Shown in pieces: positions 7,929 to 15,798 of a stretch of 34,157 nt of DNA. The position numbers were made by a program, and so were the translations under genes. Numbering within the stretch: the first letter of the stretch is position 1; each line of letters opens with the position of its first letter. Below the pieces are notes generated by a model that was not told the DNA's origin, did not search any database, and saw only the letters and a program-made list of their open reading frames with translations. The DNA is from Dyella japonica DSM 16301 (GTDB taxonomy: Bacteria > Pseudomonadota > Gammaproteobacteria > Xanthomonadales > Rhodanobacteraceae), in assembly GCF_001010355.1 (NCBI RefSeq), contig NZ_JPLA01000061.1, positions 1-34,157 of the forward strand, in the 5' to 3' direction.

Positions 7929-8336
7929 ATGTCCAGCCAGAGCAACAACGGGATCCTTCAATTCCAGTCGGCGTTCGATGTGCCCACCACCATCGCCAAG
8001 CTTCGGGAGGCGGTGGAATCGCACGGCGCAACGGTATTCGCGCTGATCGACTTCAGTGGCGATGCGGCGCGCGCCGGCCTCACCATGCGTGCGGAGCAAA
8101 TGCTGCTGTTCGGCAATCCCAAGGGCGGTACGCCACTGATGCAGTTGGAGCCGGTGGTGGGACTGGATCTTCCGCTGAAGGCGCTGGTGTGGGATGACGG
8201 CCACGGTGCAACCTGGATTGCTTGCAACACGCCGGAGTACATTCTCGGGCGCTACCGCTTACCGGAAGCGCTTGCCGGAAATCTGGCGGGGCCGTTGGCC
8301 ATCCTCAAATCGCTGGCGCTGAAGCCTTCTGCCTGA
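7929..8336 (+). CDS. DUF302 domain-containing protein
   Basis: A 135-residue soluble protein with the DUF302 beta-alpha fold: FDVPTTIAKLREAVESHGATVFALIDF, then the mid block LFGNPKGGTPLMQ, and a C-terminal RYRLPEALA segment. The biochemical role of the family is not established. There is no signal peptide. A GAGG ribosome site lies about 11 bases before the ATG. The gene ends exactly where the facing GFA gene ends, with the two stop codons adjacent and no spacer. Confidence 0.85.
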   Translation: MSSQSNNGILQFQSAFDVPTTIAKLREAVESHGATVFALIDFSGDAARAGLTMRAEQMLLFGNPKGGTPLMQLEPVVGLDLPLKALVWDDGHGATWIACNTPEYILGRYRLPEALAGNLAGPLAILKSLALKPSA

Positions 8337-8342
8337 TCAGGC
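8331..8342. repeat. 12-bp palindrome formed by two facing stop codons
   Basis: GCCTGATCAGGC. Its centre TGA|TCA holds the stop of the plus-strand DUF302 gene (8334-8336) and of the minus-strand GFA gene (8337-8339). Confidence 0.8.
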
Positions 8343-8768
8343 GTTGCGTTCGACAAAGCTGACGTTGGCGATCCAGTTGGACTGTCGCCGCGCGAGCTTG
8401 GTGCCCAGGTCTTCTTCGCTGAAACTCGCTGCCCGATGCTGCAGCAAGCCAGGGTCGAGATTGTCGATCGTGTTGACGTTGACCACGGCGTAGACCTGGC
8501 CATCCACCGTGCAGGTCACCAGCGGGACCGCGCCGCATTGCCGGCAGATATGGAACGCGGCCGTGCCGGTGCCAAACGCGTAACGATTCAGTAGTTCAGA
8601 ATCGCCGATGGTGACGCGCAGCTCGCCATCTGGATTGGACGTCCAAACGGCGCCATGCTTGGTGCAGAACGTGCAATCGCAGGCACGCGCGGGTATTTCG
8701 ACGGGATCTGGTTCCCAGTTGAGCGTGTAGGCAATATTTCCGCAGTGGCACTGGCCCTGGAGCTGCAT
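8337..8768 (-). CDS. GFA family (glutathione-dependent formaldehyde-activating type) protein
   Basis: A 143-residue zinc-binding protein of the GFA/CENP-V fold. Zinc ligands are CHC (C7, C9), CDCTFC (C30, C32, C35) and CRQC (C75, C78), spaced as in the family. True S-hydroxymethylglutathione synthases are longer (about 190) and most short members have unknown function, so the formaldehyde role should not be assumed. I chose the ATG at 8768, just before the first zinc motif; an in-frame ATG at 8792 would add eight residues. Neither has a strong ribosome site. Confidence 0.85.
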   Translation of the reverse strand: MQLQGQCHCGNIAYTLNWEPDPVEIPARACDCTFCTKHGAVWTSNPDGELRVTIGDSELLNRYAFGTGTAAFHICRQCGAVPLVTCTVDGQVYAVVNVNTIDNLDPGLLQHRAASFSEEDLGTKLARRQSNWIANVSFVERNA

Positions 8769-8821
8769 GGCGGCGTCCCATCGACATGACATTGAGCGCC
8801 AAGCGTAAACGATCGCCGCGC

Positions 8822-9841
8822 TTACAGCTGCCCGATCGCCAACTGCACGACCAGACTGCTCACCGCCACCGCCGCCCATACGCCCAGCCCCAGCAGGATC
8901 GGGCGCGCGCCGGTGGAGGCCATCTTGCGCAGATTCGCCGAGAGGCCAATGGCCGTCAGTGCCACGATGATCAGGAACTCAGCCGCCAGATGCAGCGCCG
9001 GCTGGATCGCCACCGGTACCAGGCCCGCCGTGCGAATGGCGGAGGCGACCAGGAACCACAGGATGAACCAGGGGAAGATGCGCGCGAGGCTGAAATCCGT
9101 GGCGCCCTGCTTCTTCTGCCTCCACGCGGTGGCGAAGGCGAGGATCAGGCAGATCGGAATGATCAGGGTGGCGCGGGTGAGCTTGACGATGGTGGCGTAA
9201 TCGCCGGCCTGCTTGCTGAAGCTGTAACCCGCCGCGACCACCGAGGACGTGTCATTGATGGCCGTGCCCGCCCACAGGCCAAAGCCCAAGTCCGACAGGT
9301 GCAGCAGGTGCCCCAGCAGCGGGAACAACAGCACCGCGACCAGGTTGAACAGGAAGATGGTGGAGATGGCGAATGCGGTGTCGTGCTCGTCCGGCTTGAT
9401 GATCGGCGTCACCGCGGCAATCGCCGAGCCGCCACAGATTGCCGTGCCCACGCCGATCAGGATCTTGAGCTTGTCGTCGACCTTCAGCAGCCGGCCCAGG
9501 CCCCACGCGGTGAGAAAGGCGACCGTCATCGTCACCAGCGTGACCGAGAGCGACTCCAATCCCGTCTTCGCCACCTGATTGAGGCTCAAGCCAAAGCCCA
9601 GCGCGATGATCGACCACTGCAACACCTGCTTGCCGGCGAACTGGATGCCGGGGGTGTAACTGCCGCCCGGTGCCAGCGTATTGCGCACCAGGATGCCCAG
9701 CACGATGCCGAACACCGGGCCGCCGATCAGCGGCGCCAGCTTGCCCAGCCCCAACGCGACCAGGGCGATCACCACCGACAGCAGCAGACCGGGAAGGCGG
9801 GAAGGCGTGGGCGTGGTGGGTATGGCGACGGTGGCGTTCAT
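8822..9841 (-). CDS. yeiH: YeiH-type putative sulfate/sulfite exporter
   Basis: A 339-residue polytopic inner-membrane protein of the UPF0324/YeiH family, with about ten hydrophobic segments. Characteristic blocks are GTAICGGSAIAAVTP, WAGTAINDTSSVVAAGYSFS and LTRATLIIPICLIL. The start at 9841 has a clear AGGAG site 6-7 bases upstream. It is divergent from a LysR gene, the same pairing as yeiE-yeiH in enterobacteria, where the regulator controls the transporter. The sulfate-export label comes from family annotation and has little direct proof. Confidence 0.88.
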   Translation of the reverse strand: MNATVAIPTTPTPSRLPGLLLSVVIALVALGLGKLAPLIGGPVFGIVLGILVRNTLAPGGSYTPGIQFAGKQVLQWSIIALGFGLSLNQVAKTGLESLSVTLVTMTVAFLTAWGLGRLLKVDDKLKILIGVGTAICGGSAIAAVTPIIKPDEHDTAFAISTIFLFNLVAVLLFPLLGHLLHLSDLGFGLWAGTAINDTSSVVAAGYSFSKQAGDYATIVKLTRATLIIPICLILAFATAWRQKKQGATDFSLARIFPWFILWFLVASAIRTAGLVPVAIQPALHLAAEFLIIVALTAIGLSANLRKMASTGARPILLGLGVWAAVAVSSLVVQLAIGQL

Positions 9842-9899
9842 GCGGTTCTCCTGCAATGGCGGCATTTTCCGCCTCGCCGTCCATCAGAAAAACTTTGAA

Positions 9900-9918
9900 T
9901 TATTGATGGCTGTTATAA
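9900..9918. promoter_or_regulatory. Candidate LysR-type box between yeiH and the LysR gene
   Basis: TTAT-N11-ATAA, the T-N11-A dyad expected for LysR regulators. It lies 9 bases before the LysR start codon and 58 bases upstream of the yeiH start. Such a site would suit autorepression plus activation of yeiH. Confidence 0.45.
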
Positions 9919-9927
9919 GATGAACTG

Positions 9928-10806
9928 ATGATCAATATCAGTCCGCGCCAGCTGGAGGTGTTCGTGCAGATCGCACGCCTCGGCAGCGTGCGTGCGGCGG
10001 CCGAGATGCTGCACCTCACCCAGCCGGCGGCGAGCATGGCGTTGGCGGAGATGGAACGGCAGCTTGATGCCGCCGTGTTCGCCCGCGAGCGCGGCCGACT
10101 GCGCCTCAACACGCGTGGACGGGAATTGCTGCCGCTGGCGCAGGAACTGCTGGAGCGCTATGCGGAATTCGGACGCCTGGGCAGCGGCCGCGTCGACGAG
10201 CTGGGTGGCGAACTGCGCGTGGGCGCGAGCAATACGGTGGGCAACTACCGCGTGGGCGAATTGCTTGGCGCGTTCGTGCGCGCCCATCCGCATGTCTCGG
10301 TCCGGCTGCGCGTGTCCAACACGTCTGAAATCGTGGCGTCCATGCTCGATCATGGCCTGGAGCTGGGCTGCGTCGAAGGGCCGGTGGCCCATCCCTCATT
10401 GGAAGTGCGGCCGTGGCGCGACGACGCGCTGGTGGTGTGCGCCTCGCCCGATCATCCGCTGGCACGCAAACGGCGCCTGGAGCCGGAGGATTTCGCCGGC
10501 ATGCGCTGGGTGCTGCGCGAACCAGGCTCGGCCACGCGCAGCCTGAGCGAGCGCGCGCTGGCCAGCCTGCCGCCCGGCGAAACCGTGCTGGAACTGGATC
10601 AGGCCGAAGCGATTAAGCAGGCGGTGATCGCCGGTCTTGGCATCGCGTGTATTCCCGAAGTGGCCATCATCGATGCAGTGGCCGCGGGGCGGCTCAAAGT
10701 CCTGCGCACGCCGTTCCTGGATCTACATCGCAAGCTGTCGTTGCTGTTGCATCGGCAGCGTTATCGCGGGGCGTTGATCGAGGCGTTTCTGGCCAGCGCT
10801 GGTTAA
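9928..10806 (+). CDS. LysR-family regulator (YeiE-like)
   Basis: A 292-residue LysR protein. The N-terminal winged helix (about 4-62) includes LGSVRAAAEMLHLTQPAAS, followed by ELGGELRVGASNTVGNYRVGELLGAF, which opens the effector domain. The early ISPRQLEVFVQIAR block resembles YeiE/CysB-like members rather than metabolic-operon LysRs. Divergent placement next to yeiH supports YeiE identity; in enterobacteria YeiE has been tied to sulfite stress. The effector here is inferred, not shown. It ends 16 bases before a REP doublet that separates it from ptsI. Confidence 0.9.
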   Translation: MINISPRQLEVFVQIARLGSVRAAAEMLHLTQPAASMALAEMERQLDAAVFARERGRLRLNTRGRELLPLAQELLERYAEFGRLGSGRVDELGGELRVGASNTVGNYRVGELLGAFVRAHPHVSVRLRVSNTSEIVASMLDHGLELGCVEGPVAHPSLEVRPWRDDALVVCASPDHPLARKRRLEPEDFAGMRWVLREPGSATRSLSERALASLPPGETVLELDQAEAIKQAVIAGLGIACIPEVAIIDAVAAGRLKVLRTPFLDLHRKLSLLLHRQRYRGALIEAFLASAG

Positions 10807-10822
10807 TCACCTCGATGAAAAT

Positions 10823-10891
10823 TGTGGGAGCGCACCCTGTGCGCGACTGGCCTGAGGCGACCGTGAGTCGCGCACAGGGTGCGCTCCCACA
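10823..10891. repeat. REP doublet (REPIN) between LysR gene and ptsI
   Basis: A 25-base REP at 10823-10847 and its exact reverse complement at 10867-10891 with a 19-base variable spacer. Each arm also contains its own GCGCAC-CCT-GTGCGC hairpin, so the element can fold as one long stem or two short ones. It lies in the convergent gap. Confidence 0.9.
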
Positions 10892-10913
10892 AAAGAGCGG
10901 TTCGGCGGTCGGG

Positions 10914-12644
10914 TTAACCAGTAATGCTAGCCAGCAACGCCTCAGCTTCCTCATGCGTGCGCGAACGCAGAATGCGCGGCGCATGCGCGCGCAGGGCGGC
11001 GTGGTCGAGCGAAGCCAGGCGGTCGCGTACATGCAGCAGCTGACTGGGATGCATGCTGAATTCGCACAGTCCCAGGGCCAGCAGCAGACCGGTGAAATTC
11101 GCATCGCCGCCAATTTCGCCGCACAGGCTCACGCCCTTTTTCGCGCGGCGGCCTTCGGTGATCACATAGGCGAGCAGACGCAGCAGCGCCGGCTGCAGCG
11201 GGTTGTAGATGTTGTCCAGCGCATCGTTGCCGCGATCGGCGGCGAGCACGTACTGCGCCAGATCGTTGGTGCCGATGGCCAGGAAGTCGGCGTGCTCGAG
11301 CAGGGCGCGCACATTGATGGCGGCCGCCGGCACTTCGATCATCGCGCCCAGCTGCAGTTTTTCCGGCAGGTCGATGTTCTCGCGCTTGAGCTCCTGGCGA
11401 GCCAGCTTGAACAGCGTGCGCACCGCAATCAGCTCATCGGGCTGCGTCACCATCGGCACCAGCACGCGCACCGGCCCGTAGCACGCCGCGCGCAGGATGG
11501 CGCGAATCTGCGTGGAGAACACCGCCGGATAACGCAGCGACAAGCGCACGCCGCGCACACCCAGCGCAGGGTTGTCTTCGCCGCGCAGGACGAGTCCCGC
11601 GGCGTCGGCCTTGTCCGCGCCCAGATCGAGCGTGCGGATGGTGACCGGCAAGCCGCCCATGCCGAGCACCAGATCGCGATAGGCGATGAACTGCTCGTCT
11701 TCGGTGGGTAGTCCCTTCTGGCGCAGGAACAGGAATTCGGTGCGATACAGGCCCACGCCGTCGGCGCCGCGTGCGCGCGCCATGGCGATGTCGGCCGGCA
11801 TCTCTGCGTTGGCGAACAGGCGGATGTCGACGCCGTCGCGCGTGCGCGTGGGCGCGTTCGCCAGCGTGGCGAGGCGACGACCTTCGGCCGCCGCTTCGCG
11901 CTGCCAGGCGCGGTAATGGGCCAGATCCTGTGCGGTGGGATGCACCACGGCCTCGCCACGCTCGGCGTCGAGCAGGATCAGGTCGTCATCGTGGATGGTC
12001 GACAGCGCATCGCGCGCGCCCACCAGCATCGGCAGGTCGAGGCTGCGCGCAAGGATCGCGCTGTGCGAATACGGGCTGCCGGAACTGGCCACCACGCCGA
12101 GCAGACCGGAGCCGGCCAGGTGCGCCATGTCGGCCGGGGCGATGGTGTCGGCGATCAGGATTTCGCCCACGCGCGCGGCCAGCTTGCGTTCTTCGCGACT
12201 GGTCTGGCGCTGCAGGGCGGAGATCACGCGACCGATCACCTGGTCGACGTCTTCCTTGCGCGAACGCAGGTAGGGATCGTCCATCGCCTCGAACACGGCC
12301 GCGAGGCGATCGCGCTGCTTCTTCAGCGCCGCGCCGGGACGGTAGTGGCCGATGCGGACGAGATCGTCCAGGCCGCGCAGCAGTTCGGGGTCATCGAGCA
12401 GCAGGCTGTGCGCATCGATGAATTCGTTCACTTCGCGGGCGAGCGCGCCATGCAGCTTGCCCCGCAGCTCGCGCAATTCCTGCCGCGCGGTATCGAGTGC
12501 GCGATGCAGGCGGGCGAGTTCGCTCTCCACTTCGTCTTCATTGAGCGGACGGGTGTCCACCAGGTAGCGACTGGGCTGCACCAGGCGGGCACGGCCAAGC
12601 GCCATGCCTTTTGCTGCCGTGGTGCCTGCCAGTACCTGTCTCAT
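10914..12644 (-). CDS. ptsI: PTS enzyme I, phosphoenolpyruvate-protein phosphotransferase
   Basis: A 576-residue enzyme I that takes phosphate from PEP and passes it to HPr (E. coli enzyme is 575). The phospho-accepting histidine is H194 in PYSHSAILARSLDLP; the C-terminal PEP barrel shows LYRTEFLFL, TIRTLDLGADK and the Cys of SLCGEIGGD, which acts as proton donor in the family. No GAF domain is present, so it is the sugar-type EI rather than PtsP. The ATG at 12644 follows GGAAGG. It is last in the minus-strand PTS cluster, 155 bases after ptsH, and that gap holds a structured inverted repeat. Confidence 0.95.
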   Translation of the reverse strand: MRQVLAGTTAAKGMALGRARLVQPSRYLVDTRPLNEDEVESELARLHRALDTARQELRELRGKLHGALAREVNEFIDAHSLLLDDPELLRGLDDLVRIGHYRPGAALKKQRDRLAAVFEAMDDPYLRSRKEDVDQVIGRVISALQRQTSREERKLAARVGEILIADTIAPADMAHLAGSGLLGVVASSGSPYSHSAILARSLDLPMLVGARDALSTIHDDDLILLDAERGEAVVHPTAQDLAHYRAWQREAAAEGRRLATLANAPTRTRDGVDIRLFANAEMPADIAMARARGADGVGLYRTEFLFLRQKGLPTEDEQFIAYRDLVLGMGGLPVTIRTLDLGADKADAAGLVLRGEDNPALGVRGVRLSLRYPAVFSTQIRAILRAACYGPVRVLVPMVTQPDELIAVRTLFKLARQELKRENIDLPEKLQLGAMIEVPAAAINVRALLEHADFLAIGTNDLAQYVLAADRGNDALDNIYNPLQPALLRLLAYVITEGRRAKKGVSLCGEIGGDANFTGLLLALGLCEFSMHPSQLLHVRDRLASLDHAALRAHAPRILRSRTHEEAEALLASITG

Positions 12645-12723
12645 GCGTGCCTTCCATGGTGTAACGGCCAGTCCGGCCGTGCGCGACGTCGGCATCCGGC
12701 CAACGTGTCGAATGCTGGATAAG

Positions 12724-12791
12724 AAAGATCGCACGACGCAGCCCACCGGGCCGTGAATACGGCCTCAGCTCGGCAGTCGCGGGCGATCTTT
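12724..12791 (-). other. Structured spacer between ptsH and ptsI
   Basis: A 9-bp inverted repeat (AAAGATCGC at 12724-12732, GCGATCTTT at 12783-12791) encloses a second hairpin GGCCGT-GAAT-ACGGCC (12749-12764). In the transcript the outer helix would be followed by CTTATCC, not a true T-tract. It may attenuate or protect the ptsH/ptsI junction; it has no known name. Confidence 0.45.
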
Positions 12792-12799
12792 TTGCGCAC

Positions 12800-13069
12800 T
12801 CAGGCTCCTTCGTCGAACTTGCGGTCGAACAGGGCGACCACGGCGTCGATGGCGGACGCTTCATCCGGACCATCGGCGCGAACGGTAAGCGGCGTGCCGA
12901 TGCCGGCGGCCAGCATCATCACGCCCATGATGCTTTGTGCATTCACCTCGCGGCCCTTGCTGATCAGCCACACGGTGGATTTGAAGCCTTGCACCAGCTG
13001 CACCAGCTTGGCGGAGGCGCGGGCATGCAGGCCCAGTTTGTTCGAAACTACAATGTCGCGTTCAAGCAT
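12800..13069 (-). CDS. ptsH: HPr phosphocarrier protein
   Basis: An 89-residue HPr. H15 in KLGLHARASAK receives phosphate from EI. S46 in VNAQSIMGVMML is at the canonical position modified by HPr kinase, and a kinase gene lies upstream in the same cluster. Its start codon lies inside the end of the EIIA gene (8-base overlap), suggesting translational coupling. With EI and EIIA-Man present and no EIIB/EIIC genes in view, its role is probably regulatory phosphotransfer. Confidence 0.95.
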   Translation of the reverse strand: MLERDIVVSNKLGLHARASAKLVQLVQGFKSTVWLISKGREVNAQSIMGVMMLAAGIGTPLTVRADGPDEASAIDAVVALFDRKFDEGA

Positions 13070-13454
13070 GGTCGATGAAGATCCCTCCGCGGCCACCACT
13101 GGCGGCGATTTCCGCCAGCTCGTCCAACGGTTTTTCTGCGTAATTGAGTACGCGCAGCAGCATCGGCAGGTTCAGGCCCGACACGCAGCGCAAGCGCACG
13201 CCCAGCGCACCCAGCGACAAGCCGATATTGCACGGCGTGGCGCCGTACAGGTCGGCCAGCACCAGCACGCCGTCGCCTTCGTCCAGTTCCCGCGCATGCT
13301 TGGCCGTGAGCGTGCGCATCACATCCGGATCGGACTGCGGCGGGACCTCGGCCGCTTCCACCCGCAGGGGCAATTTGGGCAGCACGTGGTGGGCGGCGGA
13401 GATCAGCGCCTGGCCGACCGCCTCGTGCGTCATCAACAGCACACCGACGCTCAT
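13062..13454 (-). CDS. PTS EIIA component, mannose (Man) family
   Basis: A 130-residue single-domain EIIA of the mannose superfamily. H10 in VLLMTHEAVGQAL is the phosphorylation site, matching His10 of E. coli ManX. GDGVLVLADLYGATPCNIGLSL is the conserved central block. No IIB, IIC or IID partners are present, as is usual for the orphan EIIA-Man of Proteobacteria with hprK, so it likely acts as a phosphorylated signal protein. It starts 44 bases after the rapZ stop and overlaps ptsH. Confidence 0.92.
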   Translation of the reverse strand: MSVGVLLMTHEAVGQALISAAHHVLPKLPLRVEAAEVPPQSDPDVMRTLTAKHARELDEGDGVLVLADLYGATPCNIGLSLGALGVRLRCVSGLNLPMLLRVLNYAEKPLDELAEIAASGGRGGIFIDHA

Positions 13455-13497
13455 GACGGCGTGCCGATCCGCAGTGCAAGGATGCTCAGCATGGCTA

Positions 13498-14391
13498 TCA
13501 CTCGAGTTCGCGATGGAAGGTAAGCACGCCATTGCGTAGCGCGCGGTAGTGGGCGGCAAGCTTTTCCACCAGATACACCGAACGGTGTCGACCGCCGGTG
13601 CAGCCGATGGCGATGGTGACGTAGCTGCGGTCGTCCGCCTCGAAGCGCGGCAGCCAGGTATCGAGCCAGCGCGCCGTGTCGGCGTAGTACTCGGCGACCA
13701 TGGGCTGCGCATCCAGGTAGGCGCTCACGGCGGCATCCTTGCCCGACAGTGGGCGCAGCGTGGGATCCCAGTGCGGGTTCGGCAGGCAGCGCGCATCGAA
13801 CACGAAGTCCGCATCCAGCGGCAGGCCGCGGCGGAAGGCGAACGACTGGAACATCAGGGTGAGGCCTTCGGTGGCTTCCGCATAGCCGGCGGCGAACAGG
13901 CGGCGCAGCTGATGCACGTTCAGTTCGCTCGAATCGATCACCTTGTCGGCGATGGCCGAGAGCGGGCGCAGCACGCGACGCTCTTCGGCGATCGCATCGG
14001 CCAGCGACAGGCCTTGCCACGACAGCGGGTGACGGCGGCGCGTTTCCGAATAGCGCTTGATCAGCACATCGTCGCGGCAATCCAAGAAGATCAGGTGCGC
14101 CTTCACGCCCGCGGCGGCCAGCTCCGAGAGGATCGCCGGCATGCGCTTGAGGTCTTCGCCGGGATTGCGCACGTCCACGCCCACGGCGACGTGGCGACGC
14201 TTGCCTTCCACGTTGCGGCTCACCGCCGCCACCAGCTGGGGCAGCAGGGCGGTGGGCAGGTTGTCGACGCAGTAGAAATCGAGGTCTTCCAGCGCGCGCA
14301 GGGCGACCGTCTTGCCGCCACCGGACATGCCGGTGAGCACGATCAGGTTGATCGCATCGGGAGGGGCGCTAGCGGTTGTCGTGTCGCTCAT
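13498..14391 (-). CDS. rapZ: RapZ, RNase adapter / nucleotide-binding protein
   Basis: A 297-residue RapZ/YvcJ protein. Walker A GMSGGGKT spans 21-28; VDVRNPGEDLKRMPAI and the C-terminal IGCTGGRHRSVYLVEKLA are diagnostic. In enterobacteria RapZ senses glucosamine-6-phosphate and directs RNase E to the GlmZ sRNA, controlling GlmS. Whether that circuit exists here is unknown, because no GlmY/GlmZ is visible. It starts 3 bases after hprK ends, so the two are cotranscribed. Confidence 0.95.
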   Translation of the reverse strand: MSDTTTASAPPDAINLIVLTGMSGGGKTVALRALEDLDFYCVDNLPTALLPQLVAAVSRNVEGKRRHVAVGVDVRNPGEDLKRMPAILSELAAAGVKAHLIFLDCRDDVLIKRYSETRRRHPLSWQGLSLADAIAEERRVLRPLSAIADKVIDSSELNVHQLRRLFAAGYAEATEGLTLMFQSFAFRRGLPLDADFVFDARCLPNPHWDPTLRPLSGKDAAVSAYLDAQPMVAEYYADTARWLDTWLPRFEADDRSYVTIAIGCTGGRHRSVYLVEKLAAHYRALRNGVLTFHRELE

Positions 14392-14394
14392 GGG

Positions 14395-15345
14395 TCACCA
14401 CGGAGGCAGCCGGCGCATCTGGTGCGCCTGGCGGTCGATGAAGGTCTGTGCCGGGTCGATGCCCTTGCTCTTGAGCACGTGGTTGCGCACGGCGGCCTCC
14501 ACCAGCACCGCAAGGTTGCGGCCGGGGGCCACCGGGATGGTGATCATCGGCACCGGCACCTCAAAGATTTCGCGGTGGCCGATATCGCCGGTGAGGCGCG
14601 TGAGTCCATCGGTGTCTTCCCCCTCGCGCAGCGGTTTCAGGTGCACGACCAGGCGAAGGTATTTGGATGGCTTGACCGCGGTGTGACCGAACATCTCGCG
14701 CACATTCAGCACGCCCAGGCCGCGCACTTCCAGCAGGTCCTGCAGCAGCTCGGGGCAGGTGCCGTCGATCACGTCCGGCGCGATCAGGGTGAACTCGGTG
14801 GCGTCGTCGGCGACCAGTCGATGGCCGCGGCTGATCAGTTCCAGCGCCAGCTCGCTTTTGCCCGAGCCCGATTCGCCGGTGATCAGCACGCCGATCGAAA
14901 ACACTTCCAGGAACACGCCATGCAAGGTGACCTTGGGCGCCAGCATGCGCGCCAGGTGGTACTGCATCCAGGTCAGCAGCTCGTGGCCGCGCTTGGAGCT
15001 GATCCACAGCGGCGTATTGGTTTCCTCCGCCACTTCGCGCAGGTCGGTGGGGATGGCCTGATCCTTGGTCACGATCATCGCCACCGGCTGATAGGCGGCG
15101 ATCTTGTTGATCGCTTCCCAGCGCTGGCGCGATTCGAGGCCGTCGAGGTAGTTCAGCTCCTCGGTGCCGATGATCTGGATCTTGTTCGGATAGATGACGT
15201 TGAGGTAGCCGATCAGCGAGGGGCGGCGCGTGGTCGTCGCGGCCTGCTCGAGCACGCGCGATTCGCCACGCATGCCGGACACCCAGCGCAAAGCCATGCG
15301 CTCGTGAACGCTGTCATAGAGTTGTCGGGCGGAGAGCCGGTCCAA
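14395..15345 (-). CDS. hprK: HPr kinase/phosphorylase
   Basis: Bifunctional enzyme that phosphorylates or dephosphorylates Ser46 of HPr in response to ATP, Pi and metabolites. Walker A is GESGSGKS at 157-164, H142 of TLHGVFLE is the catalytic histidine, and ECPELL-like and MPGRN-like blocks ([14 protein letters not shown]) follow. I chose a TTG start at 15345, preceded by AAAGGACAAGGC, giving 316 residues, the usual length. The first in-frame ATG is at 15402 and would add 19 residues ([19 protein letters not shown]) that do not look conserved. It sits where ptsN is found in related clusters. Confidence 0.93.
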   Translation of the reverse strand: MDRLSARQLYDSVHERMALRWVSGMRGESRVLEQAATTTRRPSLIGYLNVIYPNKIQIIGTEELNYLDGLESRQRWEAINKIAAYQPVAMIVTKDQAIPTDLREVAEETNTPLWISSKRGHELLTWMQYHLARMLAPKVTLHGVFLEVFSIGVLITGESGSGKSELALELISRGHRLVADDATEFTLIAPDVIDGTCPELLQDLLEVRGLGVLNVREMFGHTAVKPSKYLRLVVHLKPLREGEDTDGLTRLTGDIGHREIFEVPVPMITIPVAPGRNLAVLVEAAVRNHVLKSKGIDPAQTFIDRQAHQMRRLPPW

Positions 15346-15440
15346 GCCTTGTCCTTTGCGCCGCCGGAAGAGGGCGGCCACACGGATATTGTGCCAGTTC
15401 ACACCGGCAAACGCCTTGGACGAGCAGGGAGTGAGGCGAA

Positions 15441-15466
15441 AGGCCCGCCCGGAGCCGGGCGGGCCT
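15441..15466 (-). terminator. GC hairpin between hpf and hprK
   Basis: AGGCCCGCCCGG and CCGGGCGGGCCT flank a 2-base centre, so the real stem is about 10 bp with a short loop. On the minus strand it is followed by TTCGCC only, so it is more likely an attenuator or processing site than a full terminator. Confidence 0.5.
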
Positions 15467-15474
15467 GGCGGAGA

Positions 15475-15798
15475 TCAGCCGTACAGGCGCTCCTCGCGGG
15501 CGGCGCGCTGATGTTTGTCGCAGATCTTCTCGCGGTGCTTGCGCAACTGGGTCACCAGCTTGTCGAAGAGCACGTCGATGGAGACGTACATGTCATTCTC
15601 AAGCGCTTCGGCGTGCAGGGTGCTGCCCGTGACATTGAGCGTGCCCTCGGCGCGCTGCTGCAGTTTGTTCACGGAGAGAACGATGCTCAGGCTGAGAATG
15701 CGCTCATCGAGGCGGGTGAGGCGGTCAAGCCGGTTGTTCACGTGATCCCGAAGGGCCGGGGTGACTTCAATCTGCTGACCGCTGAGTTGAACTTGCAT
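15475..15798 (-). CDS. hpf: Ribosome hibernation-promoting factor (HPF/YfiA family, short form)
   Basis: A 107-residue short HPF that binds the 30S decoding centre and promotes 100S dimers in stationary phase. MQVQLSGQQIEVTPALRDHVNNRLDRL and NDMYVSIDVLFDKLVTQLRKH are the family blocks. The length is between E. coli HPF (95) and YfiA (113), and it lacks the long-form dimerisation domain. A strong GAGGAGG site lies 6 bases before the ATG. It follows rpoN after 292 non-coding bases. Confidence 0.94.
   Translation of the reverse strand: MQVQLSGQQIEVTPALRDHVNNRLDRLTRLDERILSLSIVLSVNKLQQRAEGTLNVTGSTLHAEALENDMYVSIDVLFDKLVTQLRKHREKICDKHQRAAREERLYG

Noticed and set aside
8337..8768. Confident naming of the GFA protein as a formaldehyde-detoxifying enzyme
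   Set aside because: It is shorter than characterised enzymes and has no glutathione-pathway neighbours.
9895..9919. TTGAAT and TATAAG as a promoter for the LysR gene
   Set aside because: The spacing is only 13 bases, too short for a sigma-70 promoter.
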